From Aspidiotus rigidus (lineage: Eukaryota; Arthropoda; Insecta; Hemiptera; Diaspididae): DNA of 64,000 bases. The stretch lies in NCBI GenBank assembly GCA_035079385.1, contig JAVHKY010000046.1, positions 2,046,001-2,110,000 of the forward strand. The letters are read 5' to 3'. Positions 53,431 through 64,000 of this stretch are shown here, piece after piece. Made by a program: the position numbers and the translations under genes. A model generated the notes under the pieces. That model did no database searches, had not been told where the DNA came from, and saw only the letters and a program-made list of their open reading frames with translations. Within the stretch, counting starts at the first letter, position 1. Each line of letters starts with the position of its first letter.

Positions 53431-54997
53431 CCAACTCATCATCACCTCCGAGTGCAAGCTTTTGAGAAATTTTGCATAGGTAACATACTCTGCCCTTATC
53501 GGGAAATACATCAAATTTTTGATATGTATTATATATATATATCCAAACCACAATCCAGAAAGCCCAGTATTGGTCTATTGGAAGAAGGGATGCTTGTATC
53601 AGAAAACTAGTATGATGATCGGATTTCTTATTGAAAAATCATCTTAGTAACGCATATTTATGTCTCAATTAGCCGTATTAATCTTATTTCAAGAAAATGG
53701 AACTTCTTCCCGATAGCCAATTTTGATGTGCTTCAATCCAACTTTGTACAACAGAAAATTTGTGAGAAATTATCTAGGGGTTTTGACCGTTTGGATTTAT
53801 AACGGTTTTGACCGATAACAGTTGAGTTATAACTGTTATGATGACCGATTTAGAATTGGTCAAACGCTCAAGGCGCTCCAAGGTCTCAAAAAAGAAACTA
53901 ATAGTAACAGCTGTTATGTCACGGCTTCATGAGTATAGGTCTATACCACGGTACACTAAAGAGGTATTGACACTTGCGTATGCTTACCATACCATTGCGG
54001 ACATTGTCACGAAAAATGATATACTTCATTATTTTGCCGCTACGCAGCGCTAAGGAGTTGGTCCCCGGCTTATACGTTGTTAGCACATATATAGGAATAG
54101 GAAATTTACATAGGAAGTTGCGACATTTCCTTGTTTTTAGCATATTTTTGAGATTCTGAATTATTTTTAAAAATTGGGTGATTGATGAGAAGGATAAGAG
54201 CGTGGATAAGAGCAACTTTAGTAATCTATATTATTAATTTTATTGAAAATAAATCTACTGTGGAAGTAAGTAGGTACGAGTCAGAATTTTGCATATTTCA
54301 TTATGAATCAAAGATAATGGCATGTTGAATGTATATGATTGTTCATTATTCTTATCGTCCAGATTGAATTTATTGATTGTTCACTATGAAATTACAAAAC
54401 TTGATACCGACTCTTTGGAAGTGGCACAAATTGTGAACATGAAAACGAGAGGATTTTTGAAGTTTTGCAATTTGTACTTGTATAAAATATTCCGGCGAAC
54501 GGAATTTTTTTTTACAAAAAATGTTACATCGAGTGATGTTTACAAAAAAACACTTAACGATGTAGGTATTTGAAAATGTAAATCTAACCTTCCCCTGTAC
54601 TGAACACAAGAATGAAATCTTAGCTCAAGCCCTTCATTATTATATATTGGTACGTATGCGTCAATACGAACGTGAAGAGAATCGTAATTTGAAGAAGAAA
54701 TCAAGAGCCAAAAAAAAAAAGAATCAAAATTATGTCCTACATAATTTTTCATTTGGTTGAAAAAATTGCTCTTGAAACCAAGAAAAAATTAATCCACATA
54801 TTATGTTCTTTGTAATTTCTTTTGTTTGTGTAGAATTAGTAGATGTACCTAGTTTGAGTGCGGTGGTTCTACCATCATCTATTCCTCATGAATTTTGAAT
54901 AAAAGTTATCCATTTTTCCTGTTACATATATCTTTTCAGTTTCAATGTTTAGAATTCTTCAGTTGCAGGTATAAAAATCATTCAGATTTACAATAAC

Positions 54998-55363
54998 ACT
55001 ACTGAACAAAGTAAAATGTTACCTATTACACATTCGAATAGCCGATTCCATGGTATTTTTCAATGCTGAACACGATGCCGTCCTCCGTTTTTCGATAGGA
55101 CGTTACAATTTTCTGTAATAATTTCGTTTATTGCTTGCCGTTGTCGCGGACCATTGCAAAATGTAACGCAAAATTTTGGTGTTGAATACTGCTATGTTTG
55201 ATGAGTTCTGCGATGGTCTGCGGTAAGTAAACAAAATTATTACAGAAAATTGTGACGTCCTAGCAAAAAACGAAGGACGGCATCGTGCTCAGCATTGAAA
55301 AATACCTTAGAAGCGGATATTCGAATGTGTAATCGTTTTATTTTTTGTTCAGTGGTGTGTACC
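54998..55363. mobile_element. Nested foldback MITE
   Basis: cactactgaacaaag (about 54998) faces ttttgttcagtggtg (ending about 55360). The inner arms, attacacattcgaat ... gatgccgtcctccgtttttc and complement, run for more than 100 bp, through attttctgtaataatt. Confidence 0.72.
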
Positions 55364-55599
55364 TCTGCTGGATACACATTTTAATGAGCTACATGAAACA
55401 TTTACAATCACAAATGCGACAAAGAACACCTATTAAAAATTCTCACGATGAGAGATAATAGTATATTACGCAACTAGGGGAAAAAAAGTGAAGAGTGACC
55501 TTCGAGTGCGAAATTTGCGGAACGAGGCGAAGCCGAGTGTAGCAAATTTTTATTGCTAAAAACTCGATGAAATTTCAGTTCCTTTGCAGATGAACACTA

Positions 55600-55985
55600 C
55601 CACATTCTAACAACAAGTAACTGGAGACTGGCTGAATTTATTTTCTTGAAATCATCCTCGTTGAAAAGGAAATTTTATGAAGAAGAAATTAATTTTCCTT
55701 CTATTTTTCGCTAGAAGCATTATTTTTAGAGTAATCAATTAATAACTGAAACGCGTTTTTCCGACCGAAGGTCTTGGTTCCGCGTAACGAGCGGTGGTCG
55801 TACGCATTTGGTCGAAAAAACGCGTTTCAGTTCTTAATTGATTACTCCGAAAATAATGTTTCCAGCGAAAAATCGAAGAGAAAATAATTTATCCTCAATA
55901 AAATTTCCTTTCCAACGAGTGTAATTTCAAGAAAATAAATTCAGCCAGTCTCTAGTTATTCGTTGTCAAAATACACGAATTTTAC
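55600..55985. repeat. Nested foldback element with about 165-bp arms
   Basis: The left arm (about 55605-55770: gagactggctgaatttattt ... actgaaacgcgtttttcc) mirrors 55812-55980. The outer part resembles the interior of the 30042-30443 MITE (aaaatttcctttccaacg), so the two share ancestry or a captured end. Confidence 0.78.
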
Positions 55986-56387
55986 ACAGGCTCTTATGGA
56001 CAAACTACTAAGACCGGGGAACTCTTCTTCGGCGTTCCATGCGGCCAAATACTGAATTACATCATTTTGTGGGACATGATTTCATCTGCAGTGTCAATAC
56101 CTCTTTAGTGTACCGTGGTCTATACATGTAGCTTTTACAAAATTGACATACCTACACCACACTACACCTAGCACCTAGCTTGGATGACTGAAAGAGAATG
56201 GGAACTGCTGCTGTGGGAAGTGAATAGACAATTTTTGAATTTCTTACTTAGCTGAATTAAAGATCTGGAAGTCATTTTAGCATTGTAGCGCATAGGTAAC
56301 TTTTTTTTTCTGCCGTTGTCGAACTCACCTTGTGTCCTACAGTCTTTAAATCTTAGATCAATCGGTATACGGATTAATCATTCAATT

Positions 56388-59300
56388 ATGGTAAATATCT
56401 TGCCAGGACGGTATTACTTTTCTCATTTAATTTTTGTGATCACAATCTCTCCGCGGGTTGTTGATATTTCAATGGAACGGTAAGCTGCGTAAAATACAAT
56501 ACTGAATTTTATTTCTTTTCAACAGTTTCGGAATCAGTATGACAGTGATGTGACAGTGTGGAGCCCTCAAGGGCGGCTTCACCAGGTGGAATACGCTATG
56601 GAGGCCGTAAAATTAGGTTCTGCTACTGTAGGATTGAAGAACAAAACGCACGCAATTCTAGTTGCTCTTAAACGTGCCGCTTCTGAGTTATCAGCGTACC
56701 AAAAGAAGTTGTTTCCTATCGATGATCATTTGGGAATATCCATATCTGGGTTGACAGCAGATGCTCGCATGCTGAGGTAAAATCGGTAAATTGTCTGATA
56801 ATGTTCTGAAAATACTGAAATATTTGGTGTCAACCATTTTGTCATTATACTTATGGTTCCTACCTATTTACTTTCTAGTCGTTACATGCGAACAGAATGT
56901 TTAAATTATAAATTTGCTCACAATGCTCTTCTGCCGATCAATCGATTGCTTGTCAAGTTGGGAAACAAGATGCAAGTTTGTACTCAACGGTACGACAAAA
57001 GACCGTACGGTGTTGGCTTGTTGATAGCTGGATCGGACGTGAGTCTTCATCCATATTATCTAATAAATTGCTTCGTTATTCAATATAGCGAATATGACAG
57101 AGAATAGTGTAAAACAAGAAATCCGAACTGGCCTTTAAATTTCGTATGCGGAAAGTTTAAGTGTATAAGTAAATGATGAAATGATTTGTAGATATGATTT
57201 CAGTTTTCAAATAAGCCATTTATCTTTATTTTAGTCATTGTCTCTCTTATTAACTGTTTTTATTTCAACATAACTTTATGGCAGAAAACCATTTTAAATT
57301 CTTGACTTCATTTTTATCTACCTTTATTCTTTTGCAAAAGGTTTAGATTATTTTTGAAGTAAATCGTATTAGGTCTGGTAAACCTCTTTCAATCTCATGG
57401 ATTCGTGTATTCTAGGACTCTGGACCTCATATATACCAGTCGTGTCCTTCGGCAAATTATTACGATTGCAAAGCCATGGCGATCGGTTCGCGATCACAGA
57501 GCGCTCGGACGTATTTGGAAAAGCATTTAGATGTGTTCATTAACTGCGCCACGGATGAACTCATCGCTCACGGCTTGAGAGCTTTGCGGGATACTCTACC
57601 TAATGAAATAGAATTAACTATCAAGGTGAGCTTAAGAGAAAGATCTATCGTCAAAGATATATTCAAATATTATGATGAATTCGAAAAAATGAGATTTATA
57701 AAGTAGCCCAAGAAGTTTTTAAACGACCAATTCAACAAATTCAAAAATTTTTTGAAAAAAAAAGCAAATGATACAAGAACAATTTTCAGTGTTGAACCGA
57801 TGACAGTTTTAATGATAGGGGTGTGAAACTCTTGAATGATAGAAATGTTTTAATTTTTCATTTTTGTCATCAAATCGACGAATGGATACCCATTGACGAT
57901 GACTGAAAATTAGACGGCCTGATATTGTGTGAGTAAGGTGCACTCAGCAAAACCATAATATTGTAATACTAATTTGGAAAATTACAATTTCAGGTTAGCT
58001 GACTGTAAAAGCGATCTTTCATCCTTTAACGAAGAGCTTAAAGTTGATTTTCGGTTCACATGAACGAAAACACGCACTCTACGTGCTTTGTTATACGGCG
58101 CGAGGTCGCGTTTCCTTCTTCAAGGAATGAAGAGTTTGTAACACGAACCCCAGGTGAGGGTTGCAAAACACAAGGGAAAACCGCTCAAATCACTGCAAAA
58201 TGGTGAACATGGCTGCTCAGGATATACCACTGTATAAGCTTGTCTAAAATCGTAGGAATATTTTTAAGTTTATACCAGAGCTACCAGACGGTCATGTTCA
58301 AAGACACAAACAGGCAGTTTTTGTTTTTTTACTCGTGCGAGAGTAAAATATCGAAAATTTCCCTCTACATGAATAACGACGAAAAAATCAACTTTACGCC
58401 CTTTATAAAAGAATAAAGATCGCTTTTATGATTCATGTATCTTGAAAAAAAATTGTCACACAATTTTCGTGAATACAGATATCTTCATCTATTTTTTCTG
58501 ATAAAAAAAGCAGAACACTAGTTGTAAATACCAAAAGCATTTTTTATTGACGAATTACCTGGTTTTAATTTGTAAGAACTCAAATTTACAGAGGAAAGAG
58601 CGACCGGAAGGACGATCAGAAATTTTGAATCTAGAATCAACTCTCTTCAATTGTAAGAAATAAGAGTAGAGAAGCCATTGAGGCACCCCAAGCTATGAAA
58701 CGAACTTTTATCTGGTTGTCAGCTATTCTTCGTCCCACAAACAAATTCTGTAAAACCCGGCGAATCCGGGCTCAATATATTGCGCTACTTTTCGGTTCAC
58801 ACGAAGATGTTTGTCACGTACGCAAAGCACACGCGCAACGCGTTTTATTCGCAACAAGCAATTGAAAGGCTGGATGGAAGAAGGGCCTCAGAAAAATCAT
58901 ATCATTTCTCAGGGGGACGTTCTAAAATCTCATTCATAAATATCTCCGCTTCCACGCCACCTACGGACTCATTTTCAAAAACAGTTTTGTTCCTAAAATT
59001 TATTCGTTCTTCAAACTTAAAAATATTATTTAAATGTATCCGCGTACATCCTAGATTGCATTTTTGAATATTTTGACAGTTGAATACAATAATATTTATG
59101 ACCAAGATTACTTCAGGCCATTTTGCGGAAAAAAGGCCTTAGTGGACTAAGGCCCTTCTTCCATCCAGCCTTTCAATTTGACATCATGTGGGCAAGTAAA
59201 CAAAAAATTTTGTCACGTTGCCAACTTCTGTTCATTGTAGGAGACCCCTTAGAGAAAGACGTGCCGTATAACGAAGCATTTAGAGAATACGTTTCATTCA

Positions 59301-61102
59301 TGTGAGCTGAAGAAGCTATGTTTGTCACGTCCGAGAACACAACGATTTTCACCAGTGTTAAGCAATCCTGGGTGGGTTTGTGTTGCAAATCACACTGCGG
59401 GAAAATCGCACACTTGACTCGCCCATGACGAAATTAGCTACGGAAGCGTCCACAACTAACGTTACAGGTGCCACATTCGTGAAGAAAAGTAAGCAATGTG
59501 CTTGCTGTATTTCCGTTATGCTTGGTTCACTTTTGTTCAATATACAATTTCCCGTAAGAGAGAGTAACATTCTAGAAATTGGTCAATATTTACAAATTAA
59601 GCCACACATAAATAGAAAAAAAAGAAAAGACTGACGCACACCAAAAGAACGAAAACTAACTAACCGATATCATAAAGCTGAAAACAAATATTATTAAATA
59701 CAAAAAATTGTATCTCTAGGTATGTAAGGAGAAGTCCGTCCAACACGAGAGCTATCTCAGTGGAGGGAAATAAAAATATATTTCAATTTCAATACACGCG
59801 CTTGGCAACGCAGCCATTGTGTTCGAGTGTCGGTTTAGCGCATTTCATTCTCTAGGAAAGAAAGACTGAAATGCGCATTGCATACGTTAGTAAGGGGATT
59901 CATGGGTACCAAAATAATATATTTTGCTGTACCAAAATAATACATTTTGCAACTAGTGCTAGAAGTTTTGCTCGTACTGCAATATTTCACTCTCGCACAT
60001 CTTGCTCTTCTTGTAAATAGTACTGAAGATTTTTCCGTGCCGAGAACAACAGTGGTAAATTAAAAAACGGCTTTGCTCGCACTATTTTAAATAGTGCGAG
60101 CAAAGCCGTTTTTTAATTTACCTTCTTGTAAATGTTACAATCTATATTAATTTTTAGATTACATGCTCAACGATTTTCGTGGCTCTGACGCCATATTTCT
60201 TGCTTACGTTTCAACAGGATGCCTCAAAAGTGTGAAAAAATAATCCAGAAGGCTATAAGGGACGTAAATAAGTTGGAATATTTGTGTATTCGATTGTGGA
60301 TTAAAAAGTCTTGCTTCTTGCACTGAAAAGTAGTTACAAATGGGACGCTTCTTGAGCAAGTAATCTAAAATAAAATAAAATAGCGTACACCACGCGAGAT
60401 CAAAGTACAGCTCGGATTGCCGTAGTCCTTGTTCAGAAATTGCTTACCTACTTCGTTCCTTATATAAGCATAAGATGCTTGCTATTTTCGCGTCCAATCG
60501 ATTTTTTTTGCATTTTCTAATTAAGAGTAGGAAACTTTTTCGCGTTTAGGACAGAACTGATGAGACTGATTACGCGTCAAATCAACTCATTTCTTCATTG
60601 CATATAATTAGATTGAACGCAATACAAGTCCTTAGCAACCTGATATTTTTTATTTGAAAGCTTACAATGAAAAAAACAAACGTTTATGATTTTCCTTAGC
60701 GCTCCTTAGTTAATGCACATTTCTTATAGATATGCAATGTATTTGCCGAAAAGTTGCTTCTCAAAAATATGAAATAGCGAAAGGTAAATTGTGCACCGAA
60801 AGTATTGGCGCGAAATATGGTGTGGAAATACTTTCGTTCGACTAAATGTGATAAAAATATGGAAATTTTTGTCTTCAAACCAATTATTACTTTGTTTGTA
60901 GAATATATCCATTGGTATCGTGGGTGAAGGGACGTCGTATCGTGAATTTAACGAGGAAGAAACCTGTCGCTATTTGGCTATGATTCAGGGAGAGGAACGT
61001 CGTGGAGCTCCTGCTACCACTGCCGACGTACCGATTGAAGAGAAGTCCCCAGGAAACTCCCCCACTGATCCTGAACCTCAAGTAGCCATGGAGACCGAGT
61101 AA
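56388..61102 (+). CDS. PSMA1: 20S proteasome subunit alpha type-1 (alpha6), five coding exons
   Basis: This is a structural alpha-ring subunit of the 20S proteasome (cytosol and nucleus). Exons are 56388-56390 (ATG only), 56526-56776, 56879-57038, 57416-57625 and 60902-61102; all have GT..AG borders and agreeing phases, giving 274 residues (human 263). Exon two opens [10 protein letters not shown] and contains the alpha-subunit signature [18 protein letters not shown]. Later conserved parts are [70 protein letters not shown] and [10 protein letters not shown]. The C-terminus is Pro/Glu-rich ([20 protein letters not shown]), as in insect relatives. Alpha subunits lack the catalytic N-terminal threonine. 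The last intron is 3.3 kb and holds inverted repeats. An alternative reading through the exon-four donor would stop within about 27 codons. Confidence 0.95.
58010..59185. repeat. Inverted repeats within the last PSMA1 intron
   Basis: aattgaaaggctggatggaa with gaagggcct (about 58859-58890) faces aggcccttcttccatccagc with ctttcaatt (about 59149-59178). A second, weaker pair shares ttttcggttcacatgaacg-like sequence at 58050 and 58790. The open frames here have no coding signal. Confidence 0.6.
60054..60122. repeat. Perfect 69-bp palindrome in the PSMA1 intron
   Basis: ggtaaattaaaaaacggctt ... with centre T at 60088; the 34-bp arms match without mismatch. A 12-bp direct repeat cttcttgtaaat lies at 60007-60018 and 60122-60133, so the palindrome may be the end product of an insertion. 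Confidence 0.9.
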
Positions 61103-62780
61103 ATGTATTCAAATTGTTGAAGCGTATTGTGCGGTGATGAAAATTTAAGGCCCAACATAATGGGATGATTGTAGTTTCTTAAACGATCGGAAATTACGGC
61201 TAATGTAATTATTGTTCTTTTTTTATAAGAATGATTGTTTTTCAAACTTGATTGATTCTATGTTCCTTATTTCTAAGTGAAGAGTAGTCAAACATTGACT
61301 CTCATTATCTATGTACCGGTACTTGAAGAAATGGTTCGTTATGATAATATTTTAGTTGTTGAAGGTTGAACCGAGGTTGAATTCTATAAGAGGTTTGTTG
61401 AGCTAAATTTTTCGATATTTTCTCATGCTAAGGATGTGGATAGAAAGATCTATGAAGAACGAAATTCTCCGTTTTCAAAATTCTTACTTCGCGAACCAGA
61501 CCTTGGAATTCTAACACAATCCTTGGAGTGATGACTGGCCCCACAAAGGGTTGACGTGATAAAATTCGTTAAAATTTGAGCTTTGGCGATCATTATGATC
61601 TTTTACAAATCGAATTACGTCTCGTAGTAGTCAAAGAACAAAAAAAAAAAAAAAAAAAAATGAGAACTTGCTATTTCCTGAGTACTCCTCATTTCAAATG
61701 CTAAAATTGACTCTAGTCTTCATTTTTGTGATTTTTTTTTTACCTTTTGTAATCTTCTTATTAATGTTGAAGGATCGCGGAATACAAACAGAGGTTGGTG
61801 CTATTGAAGAGTTTGTTTATCGCCTGCAAGGACACAATAAATACATATTCAAAAATGAATGAAAATCAAGGCTGTTATCGCATAGAATTAATTTTATTCT
61901 CGACGTAACGGCGAAGCTAGTGGCCTTCATCGAGATGAAAGATGAGTTGAAAAAACAAAACGAAGACTTCAGTGACAAACTGTAAATTTTTAAGAAAAAA
62001 TTGCTATTGATGATAGAAGCATGAGAATTGGTATGGTAGGCAATGATACCAAAAGACAATTTTAGAGATGGGGAGCCCTCCGAAATTTAAGAGAAGCGAG
62101 GGGCCAATTTTTGAAGTTCCATCCCCCTATGTGAAAGTGGGGTGAGCAATTTTGGCGCCATTGGGGTCGATTTTACATATTTTCACCCTCCTGAATTCGA
62201 GTATTATGTAATGCTTTTCAAGATCCGACTACGATAAGTGCCCCAAATTTCAAATTAAAAATTTCTATATTTTCCAATTTTTGCGAAAAACACGTAAAAA
62301 TAACGGTATTTCTTTTCTAGACCAAATACATTGTTCAGGATCAAATTTTCAGTATAATATTCGAGTAGTGGAGGTCGGGAAACAGGAGGTACCACAAGTT
62401 GCCTAATTTCAAGGATTTTCCATGTTTTTCACACGTTTTTTGAATATTTCCATCTTTGCACATAATGTGAGGGATTTTGAAGCATTAAAAATTGCAGATA
62501 TGGTGACTGGAAACTTCAAACAATCAAGCTATATGTCCTTGAGCCTTCCGCTCCTCCTTGGTTGGCATTTAAGGAGTCACAAAATAGGTTTTTTTCCGAA
62601 ACATAATATATTCCACAAATCTTCAGTATCGAGATAGATTATAAAATTTCCATTATAATAACCTCTCCTTAAAACAATGACCTCTTGTGGAGATATAGTA
62701 CTATACTCACGCGAGATCCTTTTGGCTATTTTGCGGGGGGGTGGGGGGGGGGTAGGGTTTTGATGGTAGAATTTTTGAAT
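61103..62780. other. PSMA1 3' side and intergenic sequence, no gene recognised
   Basis: No clear aataaa was placed after the PSMA1 stop. A 20-base A run at 61641-61660 precedes a short hydrophobic frame (61668-61862) with no known motif. A 16-base G-rich run lies near 62737. Confidence 0.35.
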
Positions 62781-62784
62781 GGAG

Positions 62785-63111
62785 AAAAACGACGGCTTCC
62801 AAAACAAAGTTAAACGAGGAACGCAGGGAACCTGTTTTCTGAGTCATATGGGATTTGGTATTGAGAATTCAAGGAAGCCTAGACCTAGATAAGCTAGTAT
62901 AAAGAAGGCCTAGACCTACTATAGGCCTAGTATAATATAGTGTTTTCCAAGTCCCCCTCCTATCATATTAGCTCGCTCGTGAGTCAAAATTTTTTTCCAA
63001 GTCCTCTTCCTATCATATATGACTCGAGAGTCGAAATTTTTCCAAGTTTTTTGTTGGACGGTGCGCAGCAAATTTCTCAAAACACCCCCCATAAAACAGT
63101 TCCCTGTTAAA
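62785..63111 (-). repeat. Dispersed minisatellite-bearing element (reverse orientation copy)
   Basis: acgacggcttccaaaacaaag and cgaggaacgcagggaacctg (62795-62835) are the reverse complement of copy 1's right side. Then come tcaaggaagcctagacctag, ctagtata motifs and two 45-bp-type units (ccaagtcc(c/t)c(t/c)tcctatcatat). The left end of the family in reverse follows, ccccccataaaacagttccc (to 63109). Confidence 0.72.
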
Positions 63112-64000
63112 AATTGACTTCTCTCGTTCAAATTTTGATATCTTTTTTGTTCTATTGTTTTCAGGGGGGTGGGGAGGGGAGATACAAAAGGGTCGGTGGA
63201 TTGGCGAGGGGGGATTAGAGGAGTTGAACCCCTCCTAAGTCACATGAAATATTACATTTTATTTTAAACAATTTTTCCCAAATAATTTTTGTAACATTTC
63301 TTTTCTCCCACTTTTTCTTCAACCACTCCCAGAAAAATCTTCTGGCTACGCCACTGAAAAATATATTCAAATTCAATCCCTTTTTTCAGGAAATTGACTC
63401 CTGCGTCCATCTTCAACTTTAAAAACTTCCTATTTTTACACACTTGAGACATCGTCTTTGAATAAAATGAATTCTCTAAACACAGTCATATTTTCCGTTT
63501 GAGTACCAAATAGAGTAAAATAAGGCTTACTGAACTGTTAGAATGAGGATGACGCGTTATTCCTCCCCTCTTTTTCGTTACATTTCGAACTACAACTGCG
63601 GTAAGTATTGCTGATAAAGATTATTTTTGGTACGACCACATAGCTATTTGTTGAACAACCTTGGCGGTATTGGCAAGAAATTAACTCTCTTATAAGGTTG
63701 TGGAAGTTTGATGCATTATGCTTGGGGCCATATACTCGTAAATTTCAGGACTCATAATTTGGAGGTTATTATACAAATTATTCCAAAGAAGTTTGTACCC
63801 AATCGTCAGAAAAATCATTTTAGAGACTTACAGTAATCCGTGCTACAAGGAGGTCATTTTCGTTACAACGCTGATCAATCGTTGTGTGATTATTGTATTC
63901 CTTTTGATTAACAACTGCAGCTTCATAGACGGCATTCGCTACTTCGATTTTTTTGTACACTACAAGTAACACCTCGCCGGTTATCTCTGCAGACAGCTAC
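63112..64000. other. Intergenic, repeat-like, no gene recognised
   Basis: A G-rich stretch (63163-63240) and the phrase cttctggctacgccactg near 63341, of the kind common at transposon edges, are present. The open frames are short and without known motifs. Confidence 0.3.

Larger units (their letters stand above)
53947..56117. mobile_element. 2.2-kb hAT-type element with exact 8-bp TSD and nested insertions
   Basis: Ends cacggtacactaaagaggta (53947) and its complement (ending 56117) match over about 27 bp. They are flanked by exact gtctatac at 53939-53946 and 56118-56125. The TIR resembles that of the 17981 MITE (CACGGTA...AGAGGTA.TGACAC). No hAT transposase was recognised; the 83-codon frame at 54322-54573 has no known motif. 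Two smaller elements lie inside, at about 54998-55363 and 55600-55985. The right end is about 260 bp upstream of the PSMA1 start codon. Confidence 0.82.

Overview
This is a stretch of arthropod, very probably insect, nuclear genome. It is AT-rich and has spliced genes with GT..AG introns. Four conserved eukaryotic genes are recognisable: Ehmt/G9a, TRAPPC5, the small ATP-synthase subunit DAPIT, and PSMA1. They sit in a background made mostly of transposable-element debris. There is no operon-like or prokaryotic structure, and I saw no tRNA or rRNA gene, CRISPR array or viral gene. The species cannot be named from sequence alone; the insect call rests on gene similarity and on the mixture of element types.

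Layout. 1-8.3 kb holds dispersed repeats, a near-complete Merlin transposon with perfect terminal inverted repeats (TIRs) and an 8-bp target-site duplication (TSD), and a foldback element. 8.3-16 kb is the 5' half of a minus-strand Ehmt/G9a gene (acidic/serine-rich N-terminus, cysteine-rich domain, start of the ankyrin repeats). Its 5.4-kb intron carries a Tigger fossil, nested foldbacks and a minisatellite-bearing repeat. The SET part is not seen and probably lies beyond base 1. 16.5-24.3 kb is a field of short non-autonomous elements, several with clean TSDs (hAT 8 bp, piggyBac-like TTAA, Tc1/mariner-like TA). 24.3-31.2 kb is a deep nest: a hAT-like sequence, a LINE with an internal 5' inversion inserted into it, a second LINE in that LINE's tail, another hAT inside the first LINE, then a MULE fossil split by its own miniature element. 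31-34 kb holds MITEs and a Helitron-like fragment. 34.5-37.6 kb is a foldback element interrupted by a FLYWCH/MULE transposon.

37.9-39.1 kb is a compact tail-to-tail pair, TRAPPC5 (+) and DAPIT (-), whose coding ends are 135 bp apart. 41-48 kb has a large inverted-repeat element, a pogo-like element, a SWIM/MULE fossil and hAT-type elements. 48-56 kb has MITE pairs and a 2.2-kb hAT element with nested insertions. 56.4-61.1 kb is a complete five-exon PSMA1 gene whose first coding exon ends directly after its ATG. 61.1-64 kb is repeats with no gene recognised.

The host genes do unrelated housekeeping jobs: histone H3K9 methylation, vesicle tethering, ATP synthase assembly and the 20S proteasome. 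The most informative feature is the insertion stratigraphy. In several places removing an element with one TSD copy rejoins the reading frame or family match of the older element beneath it. I did not find a convincing new enzymatic or defence system.
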